A DNA stretch of 13,261 nt, taken from positions 1 through 13,261 of the forward strand of contig CAZXCQ010000185.1 of assembly GCA_964639275.1 (NCBI GenBank), read 5' to 3'. Shown piece by piece: positions 7,160 to 13,261 of the stretch (position 1 is the first letter of the stretch; the number at the start of each line of letters is the position of its first letter). A program made the position numbers and the translations under genes. Below the pieces are notes generated by a model. It had not been told where the DNA came from. It did no database searches and saw only the letters and a program-made list of their open reading frames with translations. Source of the stretch: CAZXCQ01 sp964639275. GTDB taxonomy: Bacteria; Desulfobacterota; DSM-4660; Desulfatiglandales; Desulfatiglandaceae.

Positions 7160-8040
7160 GGCTTCCGTTGCCGGGGGAAGAGTTTCTTTATTCGGGACAT
7201 ACCGCCTGCCCTGGTTGCAGTGCGGCACTAACATTGAGATTGGTCCTGAAGGCCCTGGGGCCAAGGACTATCATCGTTATCCCGCCCGGCTGCTCCGGAC
7301 CTATTGCAGGTGGGTTTCCGAAGTCTGCCCTGAAGATCCCCGCCTTGAGAGTCGCTTTTATGACGACGGCAATTTCAGCTTCGGGAATTCGGGCGGCTCT
7401 CGATGCCATGGGAAAAACCAACATAAATGTCCTCGCGTGGGGGGGGGACGGGGCAACATTTGATATAGGCCTCCAGGCATTATCCGCCGCCGCCGAGAGG
7501 AACGATAACATCATATATGTCTGCTATGACAACGAAGCCTATATGAACACGGGAGTACAGATGAGTTCATCATCCCCGGAGGGCGTATGGACTACCACGA
7601 CCCCGGATGCAAAGAATACCCCAAAAAAAGATATTGTCGGAATTATGGCCGCTCACAAGATCCCTTACATTGCCACCGCTTCTGTTGGATATCCCAAAGA
7701 CCTGATCAGAAAAATTGAAAAGGCAAAGGAGATCACCGGGACAAAGTTCATCTTGATCCTTTCACCATGCCCAACGGGGTGGCGTCATCCTCCTGAGCTG
7801 ACTATCCGGGTAGCAAGGCTGGCGACAGAAACGGGTATCTTTCCACTTTACGAAATTGAAGACGGAGAAAGATACATTCTGAATCGGAAACAGGGGAAGA
7901 AACCAATAACAGAGTATATCTCGCTCCAGGGCCGTTTTCGTGGTCTTGACGAACGGCGTCTTAAGCGACTCCAGGAGTGGGTCCAGAACCGCTGGAACCA
8001 CTTATCGTATATGTCTGAACGACCCTGGCGACAGGCGTAA
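7138..8040 (+). CDS. 2-oxoacid:ferredoxin oxidoreductase, beta subunit
   Basis: A 300-residue thiamine diphosphate-binding subunit. The TPP motif is present as GGDGATFDIG (102-111) through to the Asn in DNEAYMNTG (131-139). Four cysteines at C24, C27 (CPGC), C52 (PGCSGP) and C211 (SPCPTGW) match the ligands of the proximal [4Fe-4S] cluster in this family. The ATG at 7138 is preceded by GGAGGGG (about 7126-7132) inside the alpha gene. It therefore starts before alpha ends (22-nt overlap). The stop is followed directly by a palindromic repeat, which probably marks the end of the tightly coupled core. Length is normal. Confidence 0.92.
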   Translation: MDGTDKIGLPLPGEEFLYSGHTACPGCSAALTLRLVLKALGPRTIIVIPPGCSGPIAGGFPKSALKIPALRVAFMTTAISASGIRAALDAMGKTNINVLAWGGDGATFDIGLQALSAAAERNDNIIYVCYDNEAYMNTGVQMSSSSPEGVWTTTTPDAKNTPKKDIVGIMAAHKIPYIATASVGYPKDLIRKIEKAKEITGTKFILILSPCPTGWRHPPELTIRVARLATETGIFPLYEIEDGERYILNRKQGKKPITEYISLQGRFRGLDERRLKRLQEWVQNRWNHLSYMSERPWRQA

Positions 8041-8048
8041 GGAGTTAT

Positions 8049-8127
8049 TTTGAAAGCGTGGGAATGGGGATTCCGAAGCTCCATTGCCCTGTCTCAGGTC
8101 CAATTTTGGAAGAGGTTGAATTGATAC
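8049..8127. repeat. interspersed palindromic repeat, copy A (5'-truncated)
   Basis: This 79-bp segment aligns without gaps to 9840-9918; by hand count 63 of 79 bases agree. It shares a core AATGGGGATTCCGAA (8063-8077), CCTGTCT, CCAATTTT and the end AATTGATAC (8119-8127). It begins nine nt after the beta stop codon and lacks the left arm present in copy B. AATGG/CCATT can pair as a hairpin. It fills most of the gap before ubiD. Confidence 0.75.
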
Positions 8128-8174
8128 GAAAATGCCAAATTGAAAGAAGATCGACCTTCGGAGGATAGAGTGTG

Positions 8175-9575
8175 ATGAATAAGGACATGCATACCTATTT
8201 GGAGAACTGCGAAAGAGATTTTTCCTCGGATGTAATAAGGGTGAAAAATGAAGTAGACCCGGCGTTTGAAATCCCCGCCATTCTACAGCAGATCGAGCTA
8301 AAAAAGAGGGAGCCCGTGATCGTCTTTGAGAGAGTCAGAAATCTCAAGGGGAACATATCCACGTTCCCGGTCATCATAAACCTCTTTGGATCAAGACAGA
8401 GGTTGGCCTACGCCCTCAATTCCAATGCCCAGCGGCTGCACACGAATTATGTTGCCAGGGAGAACCCCGTTCCACCCGTAAAACTAGAAAGCAAAGATGC
8501 CAAGGTAAAGGAAGTCACAATGGAAGGCGACAGGGCCGATCTATTTGAACTGCCGATTATAACCCATCATGAAATGGATGTGGGGCCATATATTACCGCC
8601 GGGAGCGTATGGGTCAAAGATCCTGAAACACAATGGGTGAATTGTGCCATCCTGAGGATATTCGTGGCAGGCCCCAGGCGTCTGGTTGTGAATTTTAATC
8701 CCGCTCGTCATACTAATCACATTTTTGAGAAGTATAAGAGAATGAAGGCACCCATGCCATCGGCCACCATCATTGGGCATCACCCTGCATTCTACATGGG
8801 GGCTCAGACCAAGCTACTCACTAACGAACCGGATATAATCGGCGGAATCATGGGGGAACCCCTTGAACTGACTCCCTCTGAGACATGGGGTAACGATTTG
8901 TTAGTACCTGCCCAAGCTGACCTCATCATCGAAGCCGAGATATCCACCACAGAATTGGATATTGAAGCCCCTTTCGGTGAATTCACACAATACTACGGAG
9001 GCCAAAGGCTAAATCCTGTTGCTGACGTAACGGCCATAACTCATAGGAAGGATGCGTTTTATTTAGACATTATGCCTGGACACGCGGATCATCTCCTTCT
9101 CGATGCACCCATGATTGAGGCATATCTGTATGGTCGGCTAAAGGCAGTGGTTCCTGGCACCATTGCAGTGCGTATGCCAGTGTCGGGGACTGCCAGGCTG
9201 CATGTATATATTCAAATCAAAAAAAGCAATGATGCTGAACCTAAAACAGCCATTGCCACGGCACTCAGTTCTGATTTTCGTGTTAAACATGCAATTGTTG
9301 TCGATGACGATGTTGATATCGAAGACGATGAGCAAGTTCTTTGGGCAGTGGCCACTCGATCCCAATGGGATAAGGACCTTATGATATTTCGCGGTATGAT
9401 GGGAACCAGGCTCGATCCATCGGCTGACGATCTTACCACAACAAAAGGTGGAATAGATGCAACCAAACCATGTGATTCTCGCTCATTTCCAAAAAGGCTG
9501 TCTATACCAACACATGTGATGGAACGGATAAAACTAGAAGACTTTTTGGCTCCGGAAGTCCTAAGCCAATTGTGA
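8175..9575 (+). CDS. UbiD-family prenylated-FMN (de)carboxylase
   Basis: A 466-residue protein (a GTG one codon earlier, 8172, could also start it; GAGGAT at 8161-8166 fits the ATG better). Counting from that GTG, residues expected in UbiD/Fdc1 enzymes are present in order and spacing: N157, R162 (NCAILR; Fdc1 N168/R173), H180 (ARH; H191), E229 (GEPLEL), and the catalytic pair E265/E270 in EAPFGEF (Fdc1 E277/E282). Other family marks are INLFGSRQRLA (69-79), LPIITHHE (127-134), GPYITAG and DDDVDIEDDEQVLWAV (378-393). These enzymes reversibly decarboxylate aromatic or alpha,beta-unsaturated acids and need prenyl-FMN made by UbiX, which is not in the window. Neighbours suggest a catabolic rather than ubiquinone role. 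The 55-aa zinc-ribbon gene follows after 18 nt. Confidence 0.93.
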   Translation: MNKDMHTYLENCERDFSSDVIRVKNEVDPAFEIPAILQQIELKKREPVIVFERVRNLKGNISTFPVIINLFGSRQRLAYALNSNAQRLHTNYVARENPVPPVKLESKDAKVKEVTMEGDRADLFELPIITHHEMDVGPYITAGSVWVKDPETQWVNCAILRIFVAGPRRLVVNFNPARHTNHIFEKYKRMKAPMPSATIIGHHPAFYMGAQTKLLTNEPDIIGGIMGEPLELTPSETWGNDLLVPAQADLIIEAEISTTELDIEAPFGEFTQYYGGQRLNPVADVTAITHRKDAFYLDIMPGHADHLLLDAPMIEAYLYGRLKAVVPGTIAVRMPVSGTARLHVYIQIKKSNDAEPKTAIATALSSDFRVKHAIVVDDDVDIEDDEQVLWAVATRSQWDKDLMIFRGMMGTRLDPSADDLTTTKGGIDATKPCDSRSFPKRLSIPTHVMERIKLEDFLAPEVLSQL

Positions 9576-9593
9576 GTCAAGAGGAGTTAAGTC

Positions 9594-9761
9594 ATGGCGA
9601 AAGTCTATTATGTAACGTGCCCTGCTTGCGAGAAAGAATATTATTTGGACCAGATCCTCTATAGAACAATCCTTTCTAATCCAAAACAGAAACTAAAATG
9701 CCCATTTTGCAAAGGAGTGTTCTTGCCCCAAAGAGGGGCCATTGCGGACAAAACAGGCTAA
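9594..9761 (+). CDS. 55-aa zinc-ribbon protein next to UbiD
   Basis: A short gene with its own ribosome-binding site (GAGGAG, 9581-9586). The product has two CxxC knuckles, CPAC at residues 9-12 and CPFC at 38-41, about 25 residues apart, which is a zinc-ribbon spacing. The YYLDQILYR segment between them is hydrophobic and aromatic. No wider domain is seen. Several catabolic UbiD operons (for example the B, C, D sets for hydroxyarylic acid decarboxylases, such as BsdBCD and VdcBCD) include a small D protein with Cys pairs; this gene may be an equivalent by position, although the sequence match is not obvious to me. It likely works with the upstream decarboxylase; the actual role is unknown. 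Confidence 0.75.
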   Translation: MAKVYYVTCPACEKEYYLDQILYRTILSNPKQKLKCPFCKGVFLPQRGAIADKTG

Positions 9762-9805
9762 TTCTGTCCATTGCCGCTTCGGTTATTGACCATCTCTGCA
9801 AATCA

Positions 9806-9918
9806 GTATCAATTTAACTTTTTTGCAACATTTTAGCCCTTTGAAAACCGGGCAATGGGGATTCCGAACCCCCATTTTCCTGTCTAAATTCCAATTTTGA
9901 AAACGGCTAAATTGATAC
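9806..9918. repeat. interspersed palindromic repeat, copy B (complete)
   Basis: A 113-bp element with perfect 11-bp inverted ends, GTATCAATTTA (9806-9816) and TAAATTGATAC (9908-9918). Inside, AATGGGG (9854-9860) and CCCCATT (9870-9876) form a central hairpin with a 9-nt loop. Its right 79 bp match copy A, and 9836-9856 match copy C. No coding capacity. It resembles a MITE or other non-autonomous palindromic repeat. It lies in the 229-bp gap between the zinc-ribbon gene and the acyl-CoA dehydrogenase gene. Confidence 0.8.
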
Positions 9919-9973
9919 CAAGGGGCTAGAGCGGTGCCTTATACGCAATAGTAATAGGCACTAATTATCCGTT

Positions 9974-9980
9974 AGGAGGT
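9974..9980 (+). promoter_or_regulatory. strong Shine-Dalgarno that fixes the GTG start of the ACAD gene
   Basis: AGGAGGT lies 10 nt before the GTG at 9991. The frame also has a GTG at 9979, but that codon overlaps this Shine-Dalgarno, so it cannot use it. The start at 9991 is therefore preferred. Confidence 0.8.
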
Positions 9981-9990
9981 GTTTTTTGTC

Positions 9991-11139
9991 GTGATCGATA
10001 CATTTCTGACAGAAGAGAACATCATGTTTAGGGATTCGGTCCGCAGGTTTGTTGAGAAGGAAATTATGCCGAATGTCAAGCAATGGGAAAACGAGGGGGC
10101 TTATTCCGAGGAGTACTACAGGAAGTTATCGGATATGGGCTTTTTGGGCCTTTTGGTACCCGAAGAATACGGAGGAGCAGGAGGTTCACTGGTTGATTTA
10201 GTAATTCTTTGCGAGGAGATGGGGAGGGGTGGCGCTTCGATTCCACTTACCCATGTTTCAGCCTGCTGCCGGGCCATAGCAAATCAAGGAAGTGATAGTC
10301 AAAAGAAAAGGTACTTGCCTGATATGGCATCCGGAACAAAGATCGGCGCCTATTGCCAGACAGAACCCAACGCCGGGTCTGACTCTGGCAACATGACCAC
10401 ATTTGCCGACAAGAGAGACGGCCTTTATCACCTGACCGGGAGAAAGACGTTTATATCCAACGGGAAAATCGCCAGTGTCTTTATCGTCCTGGCAAAAACC
10501 GAGAAGAATCTGGAAAAGCCCTCGAGGGGCATAGCGATGTTTATTGTGGATCGAGACTTGCCAGGCGTTTCAATAGGCAAGACAGAGGACACCATGGGAC
10601 GACACTGCTCAAGCCTGGATGAGGTCATTTTTGAAGATGTCCGGGTTTCTAAGGAAAATCTATTGATCCCTGCCGGAACAGGGGGGTTTAAAGAAGTGAT
10701 GGTTGAATTCAACGGGGAACGTTGCGGTAATGCGGCATTTTGCGTCGGCTTTGCTCAAGGGGCTTATGAAAGGGCCCTCATGTATTGCAAACAACGCGTT
10801 CAATTTGGAAAGCCAATTGCCAGGCTCCAGGGAATTCGCTGGATACTGGCTGAGATGGCAACCCAGATTCAGGCCGCTCGTCTCTTGGTATACGATGCGG
10901 TTATTAAGTCAGAGAAAAGAGGCAAGGTGATTGCAAAAGAGGCAGCGATGGCCAAAAAATTTGCAAATGAGATGGCCGTCTCTGTGTGTGACAAGGCAAT
11001 CCAGCTTCATGGGGCCTACGGATATACTGTGGATTATGAAGTGGAGAGGTATTACAGAGATGTGAGAGGGTGGTCCATGGGAGGCGGAACCACACAAATG
11101 TGTTTGAACAGAATTGCTCATGAGATAATGAAGGATTAA
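9991..11139 (+). CDS. acyl-CoA dehydrogenase with displaced catalytic base
   Basis: A 382-residue flavoprotein of standard size. The N-terminal helical domain (1-115) leads to the FAD/substrate motif YCQTEPNAGSDS (121-132) and TGRKTFISNG (149-158), then the beta domain, then the C-terminal helices with RVQFGKPIARLQ (269-280) and LHGAYGYTVDYEVERYYRD (339-357). It should oxidise an acyl-CoA to the enoyl-CoA and pass electrons to ETF. In medium-chain-type enzymes the catalytic Glu sits in Y-E-G-T near the C-terminus; here that stretch is SMGGGTTQM (362-370), with Gly at the Glu position. E243 in FNGERCGNAA aligns with the catalytic Glu of isovaleryl-CoA dehydrogenase, so it is the likely base. 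Substrate unknown. Repeat copies lie on both sides. No ETF genes are visible. Confidence 0.9.
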   Translation: MIDTFLTEENIMFRDSVRRFVEKEIMPNVKQWENEGAYSEEYYRKLSDMGFLGLLVPEEYGGAGGSLVDLVILCEEMGRGGASIPLTHVSACCRAIANQGSDSQKKRYLPDMASGTKIGAYCQTEPNAGSDSGNMTTFADKRDGLYHLTGRKTFISNGKIASVFIVLAKTEKNLEKPSRGIAMFIVDRDLPGVSIGKTEDTMGRHCSSLDEVIFEDVRVSKENLLIPAGTGGFKEVMVEFNGERCGNAAFCVGFAQGAYERALMYCKQRVQFGKPIARLQGIRWILAEMATQIQAARLLVYDAVIKSEKRGKVIAKEAAMAKKFANEMAVSVCDKAIQLHGAYGYTVDYEVERYYRDVRGWSMGGGTTQMCLNRIAHEIMKD

Positions 11140-11170
11140 TCGACTCCTTACTCAACCTAGATGGGTTTTG

Positions 11171-11209
11171 ATTTTACGTAATAATTTGGCCCTTTGAAAA
11201 CTGGACAAT
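11171..11209. repeat. interspersed palindromic repeat, copy C (fragment)
   Basis: The 21 bases at 11189-11209 match 9836-9856 of copy B at 19 positions (GCCCTTTGAAAA is identical). Similarity fades on the left over about 18 bases and on the right after 11209, although CCCCCGT at 11217-11223 may be the remains of the central hairpin. It is a degraded or partial copy in the gap between the ACAD and acyl-CoA synthetase genes. Confidence 0.55.
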
Positions 11210-11276
11210 AAAGAGACCCCCGTGGGCTCCTTGCAATACCAACGGCTGTTTTAAATAGCTAGTATGTTACGATGAA

Positions 11277-12692
11277 ATGATGTGTCAAAGGGAGGATAAG
11301 GATATCGAAACCCTGTTTAATCCTAGATCAGTCGCTATTGTCGGGGCTTCAGGCGATGTTTCAAAAATTGGCGGTCGGCTTCACAAGAACCTCTTGCGAC
11401 ATGGTTACAAAGGCAACATCTATTTGGTGAACCCGAAGTATGGGGCGATAGAGAATACCAAGTGCTATCCAAGATTGACAGCCGTTCCAAAACCTATTGA
11501 TCTGGCGTTAATCGCCGTCCCAGTGAATTATGTTACTCGTACTTTAGAAGACGCCGGAGAACACCACATCAAAAATGCAATCGTCTATTCTTCTGGATTT
11601 TCAGAGGTTGGAGGAGACGGAAAGGAAAGAGAATACCAGATCAAAAAGCTGGCTAGACGGTATGGAATGAAGATCTGCGGACCTAATTGTGTCGGGATTA
11701 TTAATTTCAGAGACAAGGTCGCTATGTCTTTTTCGCAATTTTTGGACACCCCAAGCCTAATCCCCGGGTATATTGCTTTCATTTCACAAAGTGGGGCACT
11801 CGGGGGCGCGCTTCTAAATCGGGCACAGGATAAGGGGATTGGCATAAGTTGCTTTGTATCCACAGGAAATGAGGCTGTTTTGGGCGTGGCAGATTTTTTG
11901 GAGGATTTTGTGGAAGATGAGGAAACGAACGTTATTATGGCCTTAATCGAAGGTATAAGGAATCCGCAGAAGTTCTTACGCTCTTGCGACAGAGCACTTA
12001 AGAAAAGGAAGCCCATAGTGGTTATGAAGGTCGGGAAGACTGAGGCAGGAAGTAAGGCCGCCGGCTCCCATACAGGATCAATGACAGGTTCCAATGAGAT
12101 CTACGATGCCGTTTTTAGGCAAAATGGTGTAATTCGGGTGCATAATTTGGACGATCTTTATGTGACTGCATCAGCATTCTTAAAGAGTGAACTGCCTCGC
12201 GGAAATCGAATTGGAATATTGACCAGCACAGGGGGCGGCGGTGTCATACTGGCGGATAAGATCATAGAAACGGGCATGACCGTGCCGGATCTTTCTGAAG
12301 CAACGGTTCACGAACTGAAAAAAAATGTGCCTGTCTTTGTATCGGTAAAGAATCCGTTTGATTTGACTGCACAACTAATCAACGATCCTGATCTATTCAG
12401 GACTTCACTAAGGACTTTTGCCTCGGATGCAAACCTCGATGTCATAATCGTCGCGACCTCAATGGTCTCTGCAGAGTTGAGTGAGAAAAGGGCAACCTTC
12501 ATCGCGGATGCTTCACAGTCAATAGGAAAGCCGCTTTTTACATGGTGGGCAGCGGGAAGTCTATCCAGGCGTGGCATAAAAATCCTTGAACAACGTGAGG
12601 TGCCGTTTTTTATGTCCGCTGAGCAATGCGTGAATGTTATAAAGTCGCTTTTCATCTATTCAGAAAAAATCGCGTCCCAGAAGAACCTTTAA
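11277..12692 (+). CDS. acyl-CoA synthetase (NDP-forming), alpha subunit
   Basis: A 471-residue protein of the size of separate alpha subunits. Residues about 10-140 form the CoA-binding Rossmann domain (LFNPRSVAIVGASG, 13-26; CGPNCVGIIN, 134-143). The first succinyl-CoA-ligase-like domain follows (ISQSGALGGALL, 169-180; STGNEA, 195-200), with the presumed phosphohistidine H265 in AGSHTGSMTGS (262-272), then a second ligase-like domain (ILTSTGGGG, 314-322; KNPFDLT, 358-364). These enzymes interconvert acyl-CoA plus ADP and phosphate with acid, CoA and ATP. The ATP-grasp beta part, fused in about 700-residue relatives, is absent from this gene and not seen in the window. The start is uncertain: the ATGs at 11277 and 11280 have a poor ribosome-binding site, while GGGAGG (11290-11295) points to ATC at 11304, a rare start. 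Confidence 0.88.
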   Translation: MMCQREDKDIETLFNPRSVAIVGASGDVSKIGGRLHKNLLRHGYKGNIYLVNPKYGAIENTKCYPRLTAVPKPIDLALIAVPVNYVTRTLEDAGEHHIKNAIVYSSGFSEVGGDGKEREYQIKKLARRYGMKICGPNCVGIINFRDKVAMSFSQFLDTPSLIPGYIAFISQSGALGGALLNRAQDKGIGISCFVSTGNEAVLGVADFLEDFVEDEETNVIMALIEGIRNPQKFLRSCDRALKKRKPIVVMKVGKTEAGSKAAGSHTGSMTGSNEIYDAVFRQNGVIRVHNLDDLYVTASAFLKSELPRGNRIGILTSTGGGGVILADKIIETGMTVPDLSEATVHELKKNVPVFVSVKNPFDLTAQLINDPDLFRTSLRTFASDANLDVIIVATSMVSAELSEKRATFIADASQSIGKPLFTWWAAGSLSRRGIKILEQREVPFFMSAEQCVNVIKSLFIYSEKIASQKNL

Positions 12693-12815
12693 CTATCAAG
12701 ATTGATTTAATTTGGCAGGATTAACCTGCAGGGGTCGAAAGGGGGGATGCCTATGTAAAAGGAGTTTATGTGATTGCCTTTAATCAAACCCAAAAAATCA
12801 AAAGGAGGTAGCAGA

Positions 12816-13261
12816 ATGAAAGGTAGAGTTGTGTTGATTGGACTGGCATTGATAACAGTTTTGACCTTAAGTTTTGCCGGAATGGCGCTGGCTAAGGAGA
12901 AGGCCATTGTCTGGAAGATGGCAGGAGTATGGGGACCTGGTGATGCGAGCTATCTGCCCGAAACTTTTGCCAGGGAGGTGACCGAAAAAAGCGGCGGCCG
13001 GCTCAAGATTATCACATACCCGGGTGGACAGCTTTATGGAAGCCGGGAGATATTCGGGGCTCTCCAGAAAGGCCTTATCCAGGTGTGTGAGATACCGACT
13101 GGTTATTGGGGTGGAGCTATCCCGCTCTACAAACTACCGGACACGCCATTTCTACTGAAAGACAACAGCGAGTGGAGAGCCTGGCTGGAGGGTGGCCTTT
13201 GGGAGCTATGGCAACAGGAAGCTGAGAAGGTAGGAATAAAATGCCTGGGTATGAGCGGTTG
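12816..13261 (+). CDS. TRAP transporter DctP-family solute-binding protein, 3' end outside window
   Basis: The first 148 residues of a periplasmic binding protein. The ATG is preceded by AGGAGG (12803-12808) at ideal spacing. A Sec signal peptide is clear: MKGR, a hydrophobic core of about 20 residues, and an Ala-Leu-Ala cleavage site at 24-26 before KEK. The mature part shows DctP-family features: FAREVTEKSGGRLKI (about 51-65), YPGGQLYGSREIFGALQKG (68-86), and PLYKLPDTPFLL (103-114). TRAP systems use a sodium or proton gradient to import organic acids. The conserved substrate-binding Arg and the membrane genes would lie beyond the right edge. Being downstream in the same orientation, it probably supplies the substrate of this pathway; it may have its own promoter in the 123-bp gap, where I see no clear one. 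Confidence 0.88.
   Translation, partial: MKGRVVLIGLALITVLTLSFAGMALAKEKAIVWKMAGVWGPGDASYLPETFAREVTEKSGGRLKIITYPGGQLYGSREIFGALQKGLIQVCEIPTGYWGGAIPLYKLPDTPFLLKDNSEWRAWLEGGLWELWQQEAEKVGIKCLGMSG

Noticed and set aside
5144..8040. Indolepyruvate:ferredoxin oxidoreductase (IorAB) identity
   Set aside because: That enzyme has a large fused alpha subunit and two genes; here four separate gamma, delta, alpha and beta genes are present.
9746..9769. GGACA/TGTCC hairpin at the end of the zinc-ribbon gene
   Set aside because: Five-base stem with a long loop and no U-tract; not convincing as a terminator.
9979..9990. Earlier GTG start for the acyl-CoA dehydrogenase
   Set aside because: This GTG overlaps the AGGAGGT Shine-Dalgarno, which is well placed for the GTG at 9991.
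11154..11170. Possible terminator after the acyl-CoA dehydrogenase gene (AACC/GGTT with following T-rich DNA)
   Set aside because: The stem is only four base pairs and the T-run is interrupted; too weak to call.
11585..12094. 169-codon minus-strand open frame opposite the acyl-CoA synthetase gene
   Set aside because: Long, but antisense to conserved domains of the synthetase; its composition (Ser/Pro/Ile-rich without motifs) is typical of a shadow frame.
1..13261. CRISPR array, tRNA, rRNA or transposase gene
   Set aside because: I looked for regularly spaced repeats, cloverleaf-like sequences and DDE or tyrosine recombinase motifs and found none; the repeats present are palindromic and irregularly spaced.

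Overview
This 13.3 kb window looks like part of the genome of an anaerobic, organic-acid- or aromatic-degrading bacterium, plausibly a sulfate reducer or syntroph of the Desulfobacterota type. The reasons are a four-subunit 2-oxoacid:ferredoxin oxidoreductase, extra iron-sulfur ferredoxin, a UbiD-type decarboxylase, an acyl-CoA dehydrogenase, an NDP-forming acyl-CoA synthetase alpha subunit and a TRAP-type solute-binding protein, with intergenic palindromic repeats between them. This placement is inference; no rRNA or marker gene is present.

Layout. Positions 1-132 hold the end of a membrane-anchored open frame that stops abruptly. It overlaps the 3' end of a small minus-strand HTH (excisionase/MerR-like) gene at 125-487. 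About 320 bp without a confident gene follow. From 808 on, every gene reads on the plus strand. A MarR-family regulator (808-1293) has a CATATATG-centred palindrome over its start codon and a near copy just after it (1366-1378), then a REP-like double hairpin (1422-1515).

The tightly packed core runs from 1689 to 8040: a LarA-like (lactate racemase / DUF2088 type) protein; a 2x[4Fe-4S] ferredoxin fused to a BFD-like [2Fe-2S] domain; a second, very divergent LarA-like protein; then the gamma, delta, alpha and beta subunits of a 2-oxoacid:ferredoxin oxidoreductase. Spacings after the ferredoxin gene are 2, 3, 19, -4 and -22 nt, which suggests one transcript. A second block follows, with each gap carrying a copy or fragment of the same palindromic repeat: UbiD-family decarboxylase plus a 55-aa zinc-ribbon protein, acyl-CoA dehydrogenase, and acyl-CoA synthetase alpha subunit without its ATP-grasp partner. 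The window ends inside a TRAP transporter DctP-like binding protein.

How it may work together (inference): a carboxylic acid is imported by the TRAP system, activated or conserved as a CoA thioester (synthetase), dehydrogenated (ACAD), decarboxylated (UbiD with prenylated FMN), and a 2-oxoacid intermediate is oxidatively decarboxylated to acyl-CoA with electrons passed to the neighbouring ferredoxin. The two LarA-like proteins may handle a 2-hydroxy acid, but the first lacks the known LarA catalytic and cofactor residues while the second seems to keep the His/Lys/His spacing. That unequal pair inside a ferredoxin/oxidoreductase operon is the most unusual feature. The substrate cannot be read from the sequence.
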